NCBI GenBank assembly: GCA_030837505.1
Contig: JAUPKJ010000257.1
Location: forward strand, 1-64,000
Direction: 5' to 3'
Length of the DNA stretch: 64,000 nucleotides
DNA from: Actinomycetota bacterium
Lineage (GTDB): Bacteria > Actinomycetota > Actinomycetes > Actinomycetales > Kineosporiaceae
A model generated the notes under the pieces. That model made no database searches. It was not told the DNA's origin and saw only the letters and a list, made by a program, of their open reading frames with translations. The translations under genes were made by a program, and so were the position numbers. Below, piece by piece: positions 10,001 through 17,390 of this stretch (positions are counted from its first letter, which is position 1; each line of letters begins with the position of its first letter).

Positions 10001-10693
10001 GTGGGGACGCGACGAGGTGCCACCCTGCAAACCGGTCACGAAGGCCCCGGCCACCTGGCCTGCCAGGAAGGGATCCTCGGTGTAGGACTCGTCCGCCCGC
10101 CCCCACCGGGGATCGCGGTTGAGGTTCTGGTTCGGCGACCAATAGGTCAGGCCGTGACAGGCGCCACCGGAGGGGCTGGGATTCGTCACACCCGGCGGGC
10201 AGGACGTGTTGTAGGTCACGCGGGCCTCATCAGCGATACCGCCGGCGATCTGCTGAGTGATGCCCGGATTCCACGTCGATGCGATGGAGGTGCTCTGCGG
10301 ATACTGCGTGTAATTGTTGTTGCCGGGGACGGTCGGAAAATAGATCCCGTGATTCGCCTCCGCCCAGTACCCGTACGACTTCACGCCGAGCCGGTCGATT
10401 CCCTTCGGCTTCGCGCTCCAGGTCGCATGCGGCTGCATCGCGATGAGCTGGTCGTACTTTTCCTCCAGCGTCAGGCGCGAGACCAGGTCGGCCGCACGGA
10501 CACTGAACGGCAGCGAAACGTTCTTGTACGCGGGCGTGCCCTCGGCGGACGCCGTAGTCGGCCGCGCGAACGCGCCGAGCCCGCCCACCGCCACGGCCCA
10601 CGCCAGCCCGAGCGCCAGGAACCTGCGCCCAGGACTCCTGGTGCCCCTGCCGTGTCCTCTCCCTCGCGAGGACGCAAAACTGGTCTTCACCAT
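7094..10693 (-). CDS. Secreted glycoside hydrolase family 3 protein (beta-xylosidase/beta-glucosidase type)
   Basis: A 1199-residue exported glycosidase. Residues 1-50 form a signal peptide ending TTASA. The GH3 catalytic domain follows, with KHY at 248-250 and the nucleophile Asp358 in VVSDCDAV. Then come the GH3 C-terminal domain, a fibronectin-III-like domain, and two bacterial Ig-like domains. The start is ATG, with AAAGGAA eight bases upstream. Two oddities stand out. A 28-residue Arg/His-rich stretch (codons 846-873) comes from an inserted 84-bp palindromic element that keeps the frame. The last ~57 residues, after KITPKSY, are low-complexity and read like non-coding DNA, as if the original stop were lost. 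The esterase gene upstream suggests xylan-like substrates; exact specificity is inferred only. Confidence 0.88.
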   Translation of the reverse strand: MVKTSFASSRGRGHGRGTRSPGRRFLALGLAWAVAVGGLGAFARPTTASAEGTPAYKNVSLPFSVRAADLVSRLTLEEKYDQLIAMQPHATWSAKPKGIDRLGVKSYGYWAEANHGIYFPTVPGNNNYTQYPQSTSIASTWNPGITQQIAGGIADEARVTYNTSCPPGVTNPSPSGGACHGLTYWSPNQNLNRDPRWGRADESYTEDPFLAGQVAGAFVTGLQGGTSSRPHTIPTKGNGYVQAVATPKHYLANNSEANRAYGTSNLTERSMHEYFLPPFAASAGEAGARSLMSAYNAFSVVEDYTTDYPSASRYPTLWSPRDNATAGGTPGTPAAASRYALETVLRRSYGFDGFVVSDCDAVTRVHGTGTSGHSWHPAQLGGQTQISKPLGNAWALKAGTDLDCSGGDYPTSTGLPAAQLQGFVSEADVDIALVRAFTARFQLGEFDPVASVPWNSKSYSLSAAGDPDVKPASPAHRAVAHESALEAPVLLKNVGGQLPFAGAATGKTVALGHVDSLNGFQAGSYSGPTAVNTTFAQALAARTGSAASAVTAGSDRPFLSSHLAVFPDVLDADGTAVTTSLCSSNPCHPATDSGTAEYQISQADHVVVVAGHRTDDGGEGTDRSTVALPRLQDKLIRDSIAPLAQKYGKKIVVWIQAKTMVDVSMFKDLPGVGAIVWSSFNGMYQGKAMAELLFNDAVKLEDGRTAVANFSGKLPLTWYSDVDAQLGPEAAPSLGIEDYRMTKAEGAQCGRTYLYYQVGSNCAAPHYVFGHGLSYSPFVYGTPTLSSSTITPDDAVTVSVPVSNKVANKPGKAVVEVYAQAPEGADGNQRPLKQLKGFVKSGLISRACLRTPPGAVRAPHRHAQHRRSSGTCPGTSETVKVTLDAGDLWFWDDVLHKKVFPTGDWTILAGPSSADADLKSVRLRVTGDRTAGVEVVSAQPDATELSLDTPDNRVNAQLSVTKHDMTFWDLSDQALEVKYTSSDPSIAAVDASGSVKPVCTGTALITAKATAGGESTSTTFPVVVTSGAPSANGSAFANAHTSLVNFGDRSVTLDQASSGTKLSASVFPSNRSATYSYQIAPMDTNTAGAKVTSAGVLTAARTGHVRVTVTATSAGVQMSESALVKITPKSYRQEGASTGERRGGWWPAKRQEVGALVRASADDCQSGGTGSRKDQRRRPHPPGSSTGGGCLPEGRLREG
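8075..8158. mobile_element. 84-bp MITE-like palindromic insertion inside the GH3 gene
   Basis: On the gene strand the element begins AGGGCGTGTCTC and ends GGGACATGCCCT, imperfect terminal inverted repeats. Inner arms GAACTCC/GGAGTTC and the perfect 11-bp pair GGTGCTGTGCG/CGCACAGCACC fold into one long hairpin with a 15-base loop. It replaces no domain residues: removing it joins GLIS directly to GTSETVKV. Its length, 84, is a multiple of three, so the frame is kept. No clear target duplication is visible. No transposase is present, so it would be non-autonomous. Confidence 0.7.
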
Positions 10694-10810
10694 TGAAGGT
10701 TTCCTTTGTTCACGTTGGCGAACTCTGATCTCTCGATGGCGATGAACTGCTCCTCCCGCCTGGGTACGTGCCGGGTTCGGGGGGAGAGAGAACGACAGAC
10801 ACGGAGAGAA

Positions 10811-11905
10811 TCAGGAGGCCGTGCAGGTCAGGGAAGCGGGCGCGGTGTCATTTCCCTCGGCCACGAAACCGAAGGTGGTGGATCCGTTGCCCGCGAGCGT
10901 TCCGTTGTAACTGGCGTTGCGAACGGTGATCGCCCCGGATTTCCCGGTGGCCGTGCCGCCCCACAGGCTGCTGATGTTCTGCCCGGCCGCGAGGGTCATC
11001 CCCACGCTCCAGCTCTTGATCGGGGCCGTTCCCGAGTTCCGTACGGTGATTTCCCCCTGGAAGCCACCGCTCCAGCCATTGACCTTGCGGTGGATCGCGA
11101 CGCACCCGGATCCGGGATCGGTGGGGGTGCCGGACGGGGTCGGCGTGTCGGAGGGCGTCGGGGTTCCGGAGGGGGTGGGGGTTCCGGAGGGGGTGGGGGT
11201 GTTCGAACCGTCCGTGAGGCTGCCGGGGACGGAACGCAGGGCGTCGTACCAGACCGCTGCCATCTTCGCGTACCCGGTGGAGTTCGGGTGCACGTTGTCG
11301 GCCAGGTCGGAGGCGGTGAGGGCCTTGTACAGGTCGACCAGGTGCACGTGCTTACCCTCGGCGGCGCGCGTGCGCACGATGTCCGGTATCGCGGCGTTGA
11401 AGGAGCGTACCGCCGAATCGGCCATGGGCAACGGGATGATCGTCGAGACGAACACCTCCGTGTCCGGCGCCGTGCCGGTGATGCGGTCCAGCAGGCTCGC
11501 CAGCCGGCCCGAGGCCCCCGACGAGTTCTGGACCATGTCGTTCGTGCCGAGGTGGAGCAGCACCGTCCGCGGCTTGTAGGTCCGCAACCAGCTGACGATC
11601 TGCGCGTCGACCTGGTCGATCCGCCAACCGGAGTGACCCTCGTGATCGTGATCGCCCAGGTTCGTCGGACCGTTCGACAGCGAGCCCACGAAATCGATCG
11701 TGTGGCCGTCCGCGACGAGCTTCTGCCACAGGCTTATCCGGTACCCGCCCGGAACTGTGAGGCCATCCGTGATCGAATCACCGAGCGGCATGATCCTGAC
11801 ACCGCCGTTGGACTCGGCCTGCGCCGGGCTGACCGCCATCATCGTCCCCGCGAGCAGGGCGGCGCCGCACACGCCCGCTCCGAGAACACGGATGAACTTC
11901 TCCAT
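10811..11905 (-). CDS. Secreted SGNH/CE3-like esterase with C-terminal CBM2
   Basis: Probably an extracellular carbohydrate esterase such as acetylxylan esterase. The chosen ATG (MEKFIRVL) has an AAGGAGG ribosome site. Residues 1-30 are a signal peptide ending PAQA. The SGNH domain shows LGDSITDG with Ser44, LGTND at 119-123 and the catalytic pair Asp203/His206 in ADNVHPN. A Thr/Pro/Ser linker of about 30 residues (TPTPSG repeats) leads to a family-2 cellulose/xylan-binding module at about 268-364. The gene lies upstream of the GH3 gene on the same strand, 117 bp apart, and has its own good promoter. The gap before GH3 holds that gene's ribosome site. Substrate is inferred from the family and neighbour. 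Confidence 0.88.
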   Translation of the reverse strand: MEKFIRVLGAGVCGAALLAGTMMAVSPAQAESNGGVRIMPLGDSITDGLTVPGGYRISLWQKLVADGHTIDFVGSLSNGPTNLGDHDHEGHSGWRIDQVDAQIVSWLRTYKPRTVLLHLGTNDMVQNSSGASGRLASLLDRITGTAPDTEVFVSTIIPLPMADSAVRSFNAAIPDIVRTRAAEGKHVHLVDLYKALTASDLADNVHPNSTGYAKMAAVWYDALRSVPGSLTDGSNTPTPSGTPTPSGTPTPSDTPTPSGTPTDPGSGCVAIHRKVNGWSGGFQGEITVRNSGTAPIKSWSVGMTLAAGQNISSLWGGTATGKSGAITVRNASYNGTLAGNGSTTFGFVAEGNDTAPASLTCTAS

Positions 11906-12003
11906 GGTTCCTCCTTGCTGACCCGCCGAGGACTTCTCACCGGGTGGGTGACACCACCGCGAGCAAAGCATTTCGTGCACCGTGGACCCTGCAAACCGGT
12001 CGC

Positions 12004-12033
12004 AACCTATTCCGGAAATCAGAAAACGGTCAA
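12004..12033 (-). promoter_or_regulatory. Sigma-70-type promoter of the esterase gene
   Basis: TTGACC and TAGGTT are separated by 18 bp and read toward the esterase gene, about 100 bp before its ATG. Both boxes are close to actinobacterial housekeeping consensus. Confidence 0.6.
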
Positions 12034-12097
12034 TGGGCGCGCACTGTGCCCTGGGCCGCCCTGAGCCCTCCGTACGCCTTGCGAGCAGGGACGGAGA

Positions 12098-12137
12098 CCT
12101 AGGGGTTTGTCATGAAAAATTCGTGACGACCCTTAGG
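12098..12137. promoter_or_regulatory. Imperfect 40-bp inverted repeat, operator-like
   Basis: Outer halves CCTAGGGG and CCCTTAGG and inner halves GTCATGAA and TTCGTGAC are symmetric around an A-rich centre, with one-base slippage. It lies between the divergent esterase and ketosynthase genes, so it could bind a dimeric regulator or form an RNA hairpin. No regulator gene is adjacent. Confidence 0.45.
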
Positions 12138-12155
12138 ACCCTTGAAGATCGCCCG

Positions 12156-12176
12156 GGACCGTGAAAAGAACGGTCC
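12156..12176. other. Short hairpin in the esterase-ketosynthase intergenic region
   Basis: A perfect 7-bp stem, GGACCGT/ACGGTCC, with a 7-base loop. It lies in the expected 5' leader of the ketosynthase gene. It may be a second operator or leader structure. Confidence 0.4.
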
Positions 12177-12237
12177 GAAGTGCTTGGCTCGGTGGGCGAG
12201 GAGGAACGAGTCGGATCTCCTGCGGGCGACATCCCTG

Positions 12238-12281
12238 TCTTCCCGACCCAGGTCTTCCTGCCCTGGTCTTCCCGACCCAGG
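12238..12281 (+). repeat. Three tandem 14-15-bp repeats upstream of the ketosynthase gene
   Basis: Two identical copies of TCTTCCCGACCCAGG flank a degenerate copy, TCTTCCTGCCCTGG, head to tail. The array ends about 80 bp before the ketosynthase start. Direct repeats in this position can be sites for an activator, but no activator gene is seen nearby. Confidence 0.6.
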
Positions 12282-12358
12282 ACACCCACACGGACCCGGC
12301 GCTCCCCGCCCTCGCCGACCGTGCCCGTCGGGAGCGAGCGGCGAGAGAGGAACGAACG

Positions 12359-13366
12359 ATGCGGTGGGAAGGACTGCAGGTCGCGGGCACGGGAGCCTGG
12401 CTCCCCGAACGAGTGCCCTGTGCACAGGCTGTGGCCGAGGGCCTGTACGGGGCAGCGGAGTACGAGACGAACGAGATCGAATCGGTGTGCGTCGCAGAAG
12501 GCGTCTCACCCCCGCAGATGGCCGTCCGAGCTGCCGGGGAGGCGCTCGAACGGGCCGAACAGAACGACCTTCCCCCGGTGTCCGCCGTCTTCCACAGCCA
12601 CCTGGGGTTCCAGGGGGCAGAGATGTGGTCGGCCGCCGGACACATTTCCCACGCCGTGGGCGCCCCGGGCGCACCGGCCTACGACCTGAACCAGTCCTGC
12701 AACGGGGCGATGGCCGGCCTCGAACTCGCGGCGATGACGTTGGAACGGCAGGGAACGGGCACAGCCCTGCTGACGACGGCCGACCGGTTCGCCCTGCCGG
12801 CCTTCGACCGCTGGCGCAGCGACAGCGCAGCCGTGTACGGGGACGCCGGGACCGCCCTCGTCCTGACGACCGGGCGCGGATTCGCCCGGCTGGTGTGCAC
12901 CGTGAGCGGGGCCGATTCCACGCTGGAGGCCGAGAGCCGCGGGGCGGGTTTCCGGGAGGACCCCTGGGGGGAAAGGCCCCTGGACCTCGACACCCGCCGC
13001 GAGGACTTCCTGCGCGGGGGCCCCGGGCTGTGGGAGCACTACACCCGGATGGGGCGGACCCTGTCGGACGTCCTGGGGAGCACGCTCACCGAGGCGGGGA
13101 TCGACCTGGTCGACGTCACCTGGTTCGTGCCGGTGACCGCGACGTACCTCAACCTCAAGCGCATGGTCAAGGAGATCCTGCACGTCGAGGAGTCCAGGAC
13201 GACCTGGGACTTCGGCCGCACCGTCGGACACCTGGGCTCAGGGGACCAACTCGCCGGCCTGCACCATCTGGCGGCCACCGGCAGGCTCCGCAGCGGGGAC
13301 GTCGTGGCCCTCGTCGGTGGGGGCAGCGGGTACTTCTGCACCTGTGCCGTCCTGGAGATCCTGTGA
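12359..13366 (+). CDS. Ketoacyl-ACP synthase III family protein (specialised-metabolism type)
   Basis: A thiolase-fold protein of 335 residues. I chose the ATG giving MRWEGLQVAG, preceded by GAGAGG; the frame upstream is unlike the family. NQSCNGAMAG carries the acyl-accepting Cys114, and VGHLGSGD near residue 290 matches the C-terminal active-site region. The place where canonical FabH has HQAN reads VPVTATYL, so the usual histidine appears absent. This subgroup accompanies polyketide or peptide pathways in actinomycetes and may act as an acyltransferase rather than a condensing enzyme. It overlaps the next gene as GTGA. The adenylation partner is truncated, so the pathway may be broken. Confidence 0.82.
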   Translation: MRWEGLQVAGTGAWLPERVPCAQAVAEGLYGAAEYETNEIESVCVAEGVSPPQMAVRAAGEALERAEQNDLPPVSAVFHSHLGFQGAEMWSAAGHISHAVGAPGAPAYDLNQSCNGAMAGLELAAMTLERQGTGTALLTTADRFALPAFDRWRSDSAAVYGDAGTALVLTTGRGFARLVCTVSGADSTLEAESRGAGFREDPWGERPLDLDTRREDFLRGGPGLWEHYTRMGRTLSDVLGSTLTEAGIDLVDVTWFVPVTATYLNLKRMVKEILHVEESRTTWDFGRTVGHLGSGDQLAGLHHLAATGRLRSGDVVALVGGGSGYFCTCAVLEIL

Positions 13367-14274
13367 ACGCGGCGGACGGCGGGAACGCGGCAGGGCGCTC
13401 CCCGACGACCCTCCTGGGCTGGTTCCTCGCCTCCCGGGACCGCCACCCCCACGCCCCGGCACTGCGCGTGGGCGACCGCGTCTGGTCCTACTCGCAACTG
13501 GACGGTCTGGCCCGGGACCTCGCGGACCGGCTGACGGCCACCGGCCCAGTGCGGCGCGTCGGACTCCTGTGCCGCCGTGACGCGGGAGGGCTCGCCGGCT
13601 ACCTGGCCGCCCTGCACGCCGGGGCGGCAGTGGTGCCCCTGAATCCCGAGAACATGGTCGACCGGAACAGGAACATCGTTCGGCAGGCCCAGGTGGACTC
13701 CCTCATCGCGGACCCCGCCGACGCCGGACACCAGGACGCCCTCCTGCGGGCGCTCGCCGACACGGGCCGCCGGATCCCGGTCGTACACCCCCTCACGACA
13801 GAGCCCCGCCCTTCGACACGGATCCCCGTCGGCAGGAGCCGGGCCCGGCGCGTCCCACAGACCCGGGGACCGGGCGTCGGCGGACCACCGGAGGAGGGCG
13901 ACCTGGCCTGTCTCCTGTTCGACTCGGGCACGACCGGGCAGCCGAAGGGGGTTCCGATCACCCATCGCCAGGTCTGCGCCCATCTCGCGGCCCGGGGGCC
14001 CGAGGACGAGGTGGGTCCGGGGGACACCGTCAGCCAGATCCACGAACTCACCTCCGACCTGTCGGTGTTCGAACTGTGGACGGCCTGGGCCGGTGGAGCA
14101 TGTGTCCTGCCGCTGTCCCGGCCCCGGGACGCGCCGACAACGGCCCGCGTCCGTGACCTCGGGATCACCGTGAGGACGGCGACGGACCCCACGGTCTCGT
14201 GCCCGCAACACCGGTGGGCCCGCCCCGAGAAGATCGATTCCGACCCGGAGGTCCTTCCGGTCCCCGATCGGTGA
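13363..14274 (+). pseudogene. Truncated AMP-dependent ligase (adenylation) gene
   Basis: The 303-residue product covers only the N-terminal part of an AMP-binding enzyme, which is normally about 500 residues. FDSGTTGQPKG (186-196) is the phosphate-binding core motif, and SDLSVFELW resembles the A4 region of amino-acid-activating ligases. The downstream ATP-binding and hinge motifs and the C-terminal lid are missing. After the residues AWAGGACVLPL the sequence loses family character and stops, which suggests a deletion or recombination junction. GTG start overlaps the ketosynthase stop by four bases, so the two were once coupled. It is unlikely to be a working ligase. Confidence 0.72.
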
Positions 14275-14288
14275 TCCCCGGCCGGCCA

Positions 14289-14314
14289 CCCCGGATGCTC
14301 CGGACCGTCCGGGG
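14289..14314 (+). terminator. Possible terminator after the truncated ligase gene
   Basis: A 7-bp stem, CCCCGGA/TCCGGGG, with a 12-base loop begins 14 bases after the stop codon. No T-tract follows, so this is a weak call. Confidence 0.4.
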
Positions 14315-14397
14315 CTTCCGGGCGTCGGTCGCGACCCCGGCCTGCAGCCGAGGGGAAGCGAATCGATGAGGTATGCCCTGCCTTCGTGGGTGTTCCT

Positions 14398-14754
14398 ATG
14401 CTTCCACCGCAGGTCAATGACCTGATCGACACGCTGCGCGCCCATGAGGACGACCCGGCGTTCGCGGACGCGCCAGTCCTGGACGTCTACGGGCGCATCT
14501 CGATCAACCCCGAGACCGGGGAGACCGAGAAGTTCGACCGCCAGATCGAGGACACCCTGCGAGAGGTCCTCCTCCTCCGCGCCCGCCTCGGCGAGGTCCT
14601 GCGCGACGACGGCAAGTCCGCCTGGAAGGCGGGAGCGAAGCGCCCGGGGTGGGAACGCTCCCTGGTCCGTCCTCTCGTCCTGCACACCCCGGCGCCGAGC
14701 ATGCTGCCGGGGCGTCGTGCTCTTGCGACGCGGATCGCACCGGGCCCCGAGTAG
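14398..14754 (+). CDS. Small hypothetical protein
   Basis: I do not recognise this 118-residue frame. The first ~80 residues (MLPPQVNDLIDTLRAHEDDP...) look protein-like, with an acidic, helical character and the segment YGRISINPETGETEKF. The last ~35 residues are Pro/Arg-rich and may be readthrough. An in-frame GTG four codons upstream is an alternative start. It stands alone between the truncated ligase and the radical SAM gene and may itself be a fragment. Confidence 0.4.
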   Translation: MLPPQVNDLIDTLRAHEDDPAFADAPVLDVYGRISINPETGETEKFDRQIEDTLREVLLLRARLGEVLRDDGKSAWKAGAKRPGWERSLVRPLVLHTPAPSMLPGRRALATRIAPGPE

Positions 14755-14980
14755 CACGGCGGGCGCGGGAAATCCATCACTCATAACGGACTGTTGAACC
14801 CTCATGGCTCGAATACAACGATCTGGGCGTATCGCCTTGTCGTGACCGGCGTCCTAGAGGGAAAGGGACGTCCCGGCCTGCTCGACCCCGCGCCCGGCGC
14901 GCTCGACGACGTCGCCGAGGCGACGCGGCAGCCTTCCCCTCGCCATCCGACGTGGAGGGGCCTTGCGGCACGGGCTGGAC

Positions 14981-14999
14981 CCGGCCCGGTGCGGGCCGG
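14981..14999 (+). other. GC hairpin in the leader of the radical SAM gene
   Basis: A perfect 8-bp stem, CCGGCCCG/CGGGCCGG, with loop GTG ends 31 bases before the radical SAM start. The preceding ~225 bp after the small frame show no other structure. It could be an attenuator or the terminator of the gene upstream. Confidence 0.4.
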
Positions 15000-15030
15000 C
15001 GACACATCGCCCTGAAGGAGTGTGGTTCGC

Positions 15031-16110
15031 ATGTCCGACGTCCTCCCGCGGTGGGAGATCCTTGACTCCCGAGAGAAGCGCAGCAGGGACCTGCTGCCGT
15101 TCCTGACCTTCCCCGTGACCAAGTCCTGCAACTTCCGGTGCGGGTACTGCGGGGAGGGCGGGGAGCTGACGGCCAGCCGCCAGCGGGCCTGGGACGCCGC
15201 AGAGCTGCTGTCGTTCGCCAAGGCGGCCAAGGCCAGAGGGGTGACGAAACTGCGGGTCACGGGCGGCGAGCCGTTCATGCACCCGCAGATCGACGACATC
15301 CTTCGTGGCCTGGCCGACCTCGACGTGTACGTGCACGTGAACACCAACGGCTCCCTCGTCTCCCGCCACGTGGAGACCCTGGAGGACCTCGGACCCAACT
15401 TCCACTTCGCCGTCAGCCTCGACACCCTCGACGCCCAGGCCGCCCAGACGATGTCCGGCACCCGCGCCCGCTCCCCGCTGCCGGACATCCTCTGCGGCAC
15501 CGACCTGCTGCGCGGCCTGGGCCTGCTGCTGCGCGTGAACATGGTCGTCACCACGATCAACGCCCACGAGATCCCCGGCATCATCGACTTCTGCCGCGCC
15601 ACCGGGTGCGGGCTCAAGCTTCTCGACGTGGTCTCGGTTCCGCTGCCGTTCGGCGTCCGCCGCGACCTGCACGTGAGCCTGGAGCGCGTGGAGGCCGAAC
15701 TCGCCCGCGCGTCCGCCGCGATCGTGCACCACCAGTACGCGCGCTCCTTCGGCACACCGTGCCGGATCTACGACGTGGACGGCGTGCCGGTGACGGTGAA
15801 GAGCACCTGGAACGGGTCGCGCTACGACACCTCGGGCATCTGCTCTGGCTGCCCCTACTTCCCCTGTCACGAGGGCCTCTACGACATCTTCGCCCTGCCC
15901 GACCACCGCGTCATCGGCTGCCGCTGGTCCGAGACCTCCGTGGCCGGACAGCCCGTGCCCGAGGGCGACGCCGCCACGTTCGTCGCCCGACTGGAAGACC
16001 TGGCCGCCGTCTTCCAGGCCGCGGACCACGTCGCCCGGCAGTCGAACAACGCGATGCCCCCAAGACCCGCGTTCGTTCTCCGCTCCACAGCAGAGAGGAA
16101 CGCGCCGTGA
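15031..16110 (+). CDS. MoaA-like radical SAM enzyme with auxiliary cysteines
   Basis: A 359-residue cytoplasmic iron-sulfur enzyme that would cleave S-adenosylmethionine to start radical chemistry on an unknown substrate. Cys33, Cys37 and Cys40 in CNFRCGYC bind the catalytic [4Fe-4S] cluster, and TGGEPFMHP follows as the SAM-contacting GGE segment. The C-terminal CSGCPYFPC plus a later VIGCRW cysteine probably bind a second cluster, as in MoaA and SPASM/twitch enzymes. I chose ATG (MSDVLPRW) because GAAGGAG lies 10 bases upstream; a GTG nine bases earlier would sit on the ribosome site. It precedes a tRNA-synthetase-like gene. No molybdopterin genes are near, so true MoaA function is unlikely. 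Confidence 0.85.
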   Translation: MSDVLPRWEILDSREKRSRDLLPFLTFPVTKSCNFRCGYCGEGGELTASRQRAWDAAELLSFAKAAKARGVTKLRVTGGEPFMHPQIDDILRGLADLDVYVHVNTNGSLVSRHVETLEDLGPNFHFAVSLDTLDAQAAQTMSGTRARSPLPDILCGTDLLRGLGLLLRVNMVVTTINAHEIPGIIDFCRATGCGLKLLDVVSVPLPFGVRRDLHVSLERVEAELARASAAIVHHQYARSFGTPCRIYDVDGVPVTVKSTWNGSRYDTSGICSGCPYFPCHEGLYDIFALPDHRVIGCRWSETSVAGQPVPEGDAATFVARLEDLAAVFQAADHVARQSNNAMPPRPAFVLRSTAERNAP

Positions 16111-16179
16111 GCCCGCCGGCCTGCCCCATGAAGATACTCGGGGACAGGCTGGACCTGACACCCGAGAAATCAGGCGAGC

Positions 16180-17244
16180 ATGGGTGAGTACTTTCGAGTG
16201 CTTGCGGTTCGCCGTCACAAATCCTGCTGGTTTCTTGATGCGATGAACGCTGACGGCAGGCAGCAGCTTGCGGTTGATGCAACGCTCGCGCGCCAGAAAG
16301 AAATATCGCGGCTCTCCCTTCTGGAAGCCACCGTGCACCCTGCGGTGAACGACAGCGGCCAACCAATCCTGCAAGTAACTCATATCGGTTCATGCAGGAC
16401 CCCGAGAGGCGACTCGCCACGGAAGGCGGGACCGGATGACTTTCTTGTGGGCGCCATCGATCGGACCGTATTCATGAGCCTGTTTCTCGCCGCCATCTCG
16501 GAGCACCTTTCGGAGCAAGGGTATCTCCGCATCCTGAGTCGTTCGATGATGAATGAACGAGGAACAAGCCTGGCACCTCCGGCAAGAATCTGCGGGAGGC
16601 ATGTCAAAGGATTCCTCAAGATTACTCACGAACTGGAACTCAAGGAAGTGGTGGCCATCACCCTGCGGCCGGCCTTCGAAATCGGATATGTCGTCCGAGA
16701 TGTCCACAACAGGAGATCATCGCCGAACGAGTACTTGCTGCTCGAATTGGTTGACCCCGTCGTGGATGTTTCAGTCGTTCAGCGAGAAATACTCACCGTT
16801 GTGAGCCTTGCCGCGGAGGTGGCCGACCGACTCGACCTCCCCCATGCCGACTACTCGAATATGGAAGTTCGAGACGTGGACCAAGAGGTTCCCCACCTCG
16901 ACCATGCGCAAAGAACTGGATGGTTTCGGGAACAGAAGCCCATGACCGCCAATGCGATCTTCCTCAACTCCCCGGTGAACTCACCCCTGGCTCGATCAGT
17001 GCGCGGCCACCGAAAGGAAACGATATGGATTGTCAACGGAAAGAGTGTTGCCCATGGTTACCGTGACGAGACTGATTACGACAACTTCCACGAGGAATCT
17101 CTCCGGCAAGAAGCGAGACTCAGGGGCGGCGGGGTTTGCGGCGGCCCCTCTTCGCGTTTCCTGAACTTGCTGGATCTAGGGGCTCCGGAATCGGTGAGCA
17201 TGGGATTCGGGGTCGAGCGATTCATTCAGGGTTTCCTGACCTAG
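16180..17244 (+). CDS. Class II lysyl-tRNA-synthetase-like catalytic domain without anticodon domain
   Basis: A 354-residue protein matching the catalytic core of class II LysRS/AsxRS enzymes. FLKITHELELKEVV followed by AFEIGYVVRD (Arg173) aligns with motif 2. SPNEYLLLEL aligns with the HNPEF..MEL segment. NSPLARS and IVNGKSVAHGYRDE match the late core, and MGFGVERF (Arg347) is motif 3. The motif 1 proline and the motif 2 glutamate appear replaced. There is no N-terminal OB-fold, so it would not read an anticodon. Such proteins, for example EpmA/PoxA, activate amino acids for other acceptors. Base composition is lower than neighbours (57% GC in a 60-base sample), which suggests transfer. The ribosome site is weak. 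Function unknown. Confidence 0.78.
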   Translation: MGEYFRVLAVRRHKSCWFLDAMNADGRQQLAVDATLARQKEISRLSLLEATVHPAVNDSGQPILQVTHIGSCRTPRGDSPRKAGPDDFLVGAIDRTVFMSLFLAAISEHLSEQGYLRILSRSMMNERGTSLAPPARICGRHVKGFLKITHELELKEVVAITLRPAFEIGYVVRDVHNRRSSPNEYLLLELVDPVVDVSVVQREILTVVSLAAEVADRLDLPHADYSNMEVRDVDQEVPHLDHAQRTGWFREQKPMTANAIFLNSPVNSPLARSVRGHRKETIWIVNGKSVAHGYRDETDYDNFHEESLRQEARLRGGGVCGGPSSRFLNLLDLGAPESVSMGFGVERFIQGFLT

Positions 17245-17377
17245 CCGGGCTCTGACCTGCCTCGATCGTCAGGTGGTACACCGAGGGGGAGCCGGCGATT
17301 CGGGAGGCTGACCTCGGAGGTGCGTATGCGACAGAGGCAGCACTCGGTCGTGCGCGTATAGCGCAACGAGGGTCTGC

Positions 17378-17383
17378 TAAAAT
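17378..17383 (+). promoter_or_regulatory. -10 box for a probably leaderless lysK transcript
   Basis: TAAAAT ends seven bases before the lysK ATG, so transcription would begin at or next to the start codon. No ribosome site precedes that ATG. A matching -35 box is weak. Confidence 0.45.
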
Positions 17384-17390
17384 CACCAGC

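Noticed and set aside
15031-16110. EpmB/KamA lysine aminomutase as partner of the LysRS-like protein
   Set aside because: The cluster motif is CNFRCGYC with extra C-terminal cysteines, typical of MoaA/SPASM-like enzymes and not of lysine 2,3-aminomutases.
17265-17290. T-box-like AGGTGGTACACCG before lysK
   Set aside because: It only partly matches the T-box core, there is no room for a Stem I between it and the preceding gene, and lysK seems to have a leaderless start downstream.
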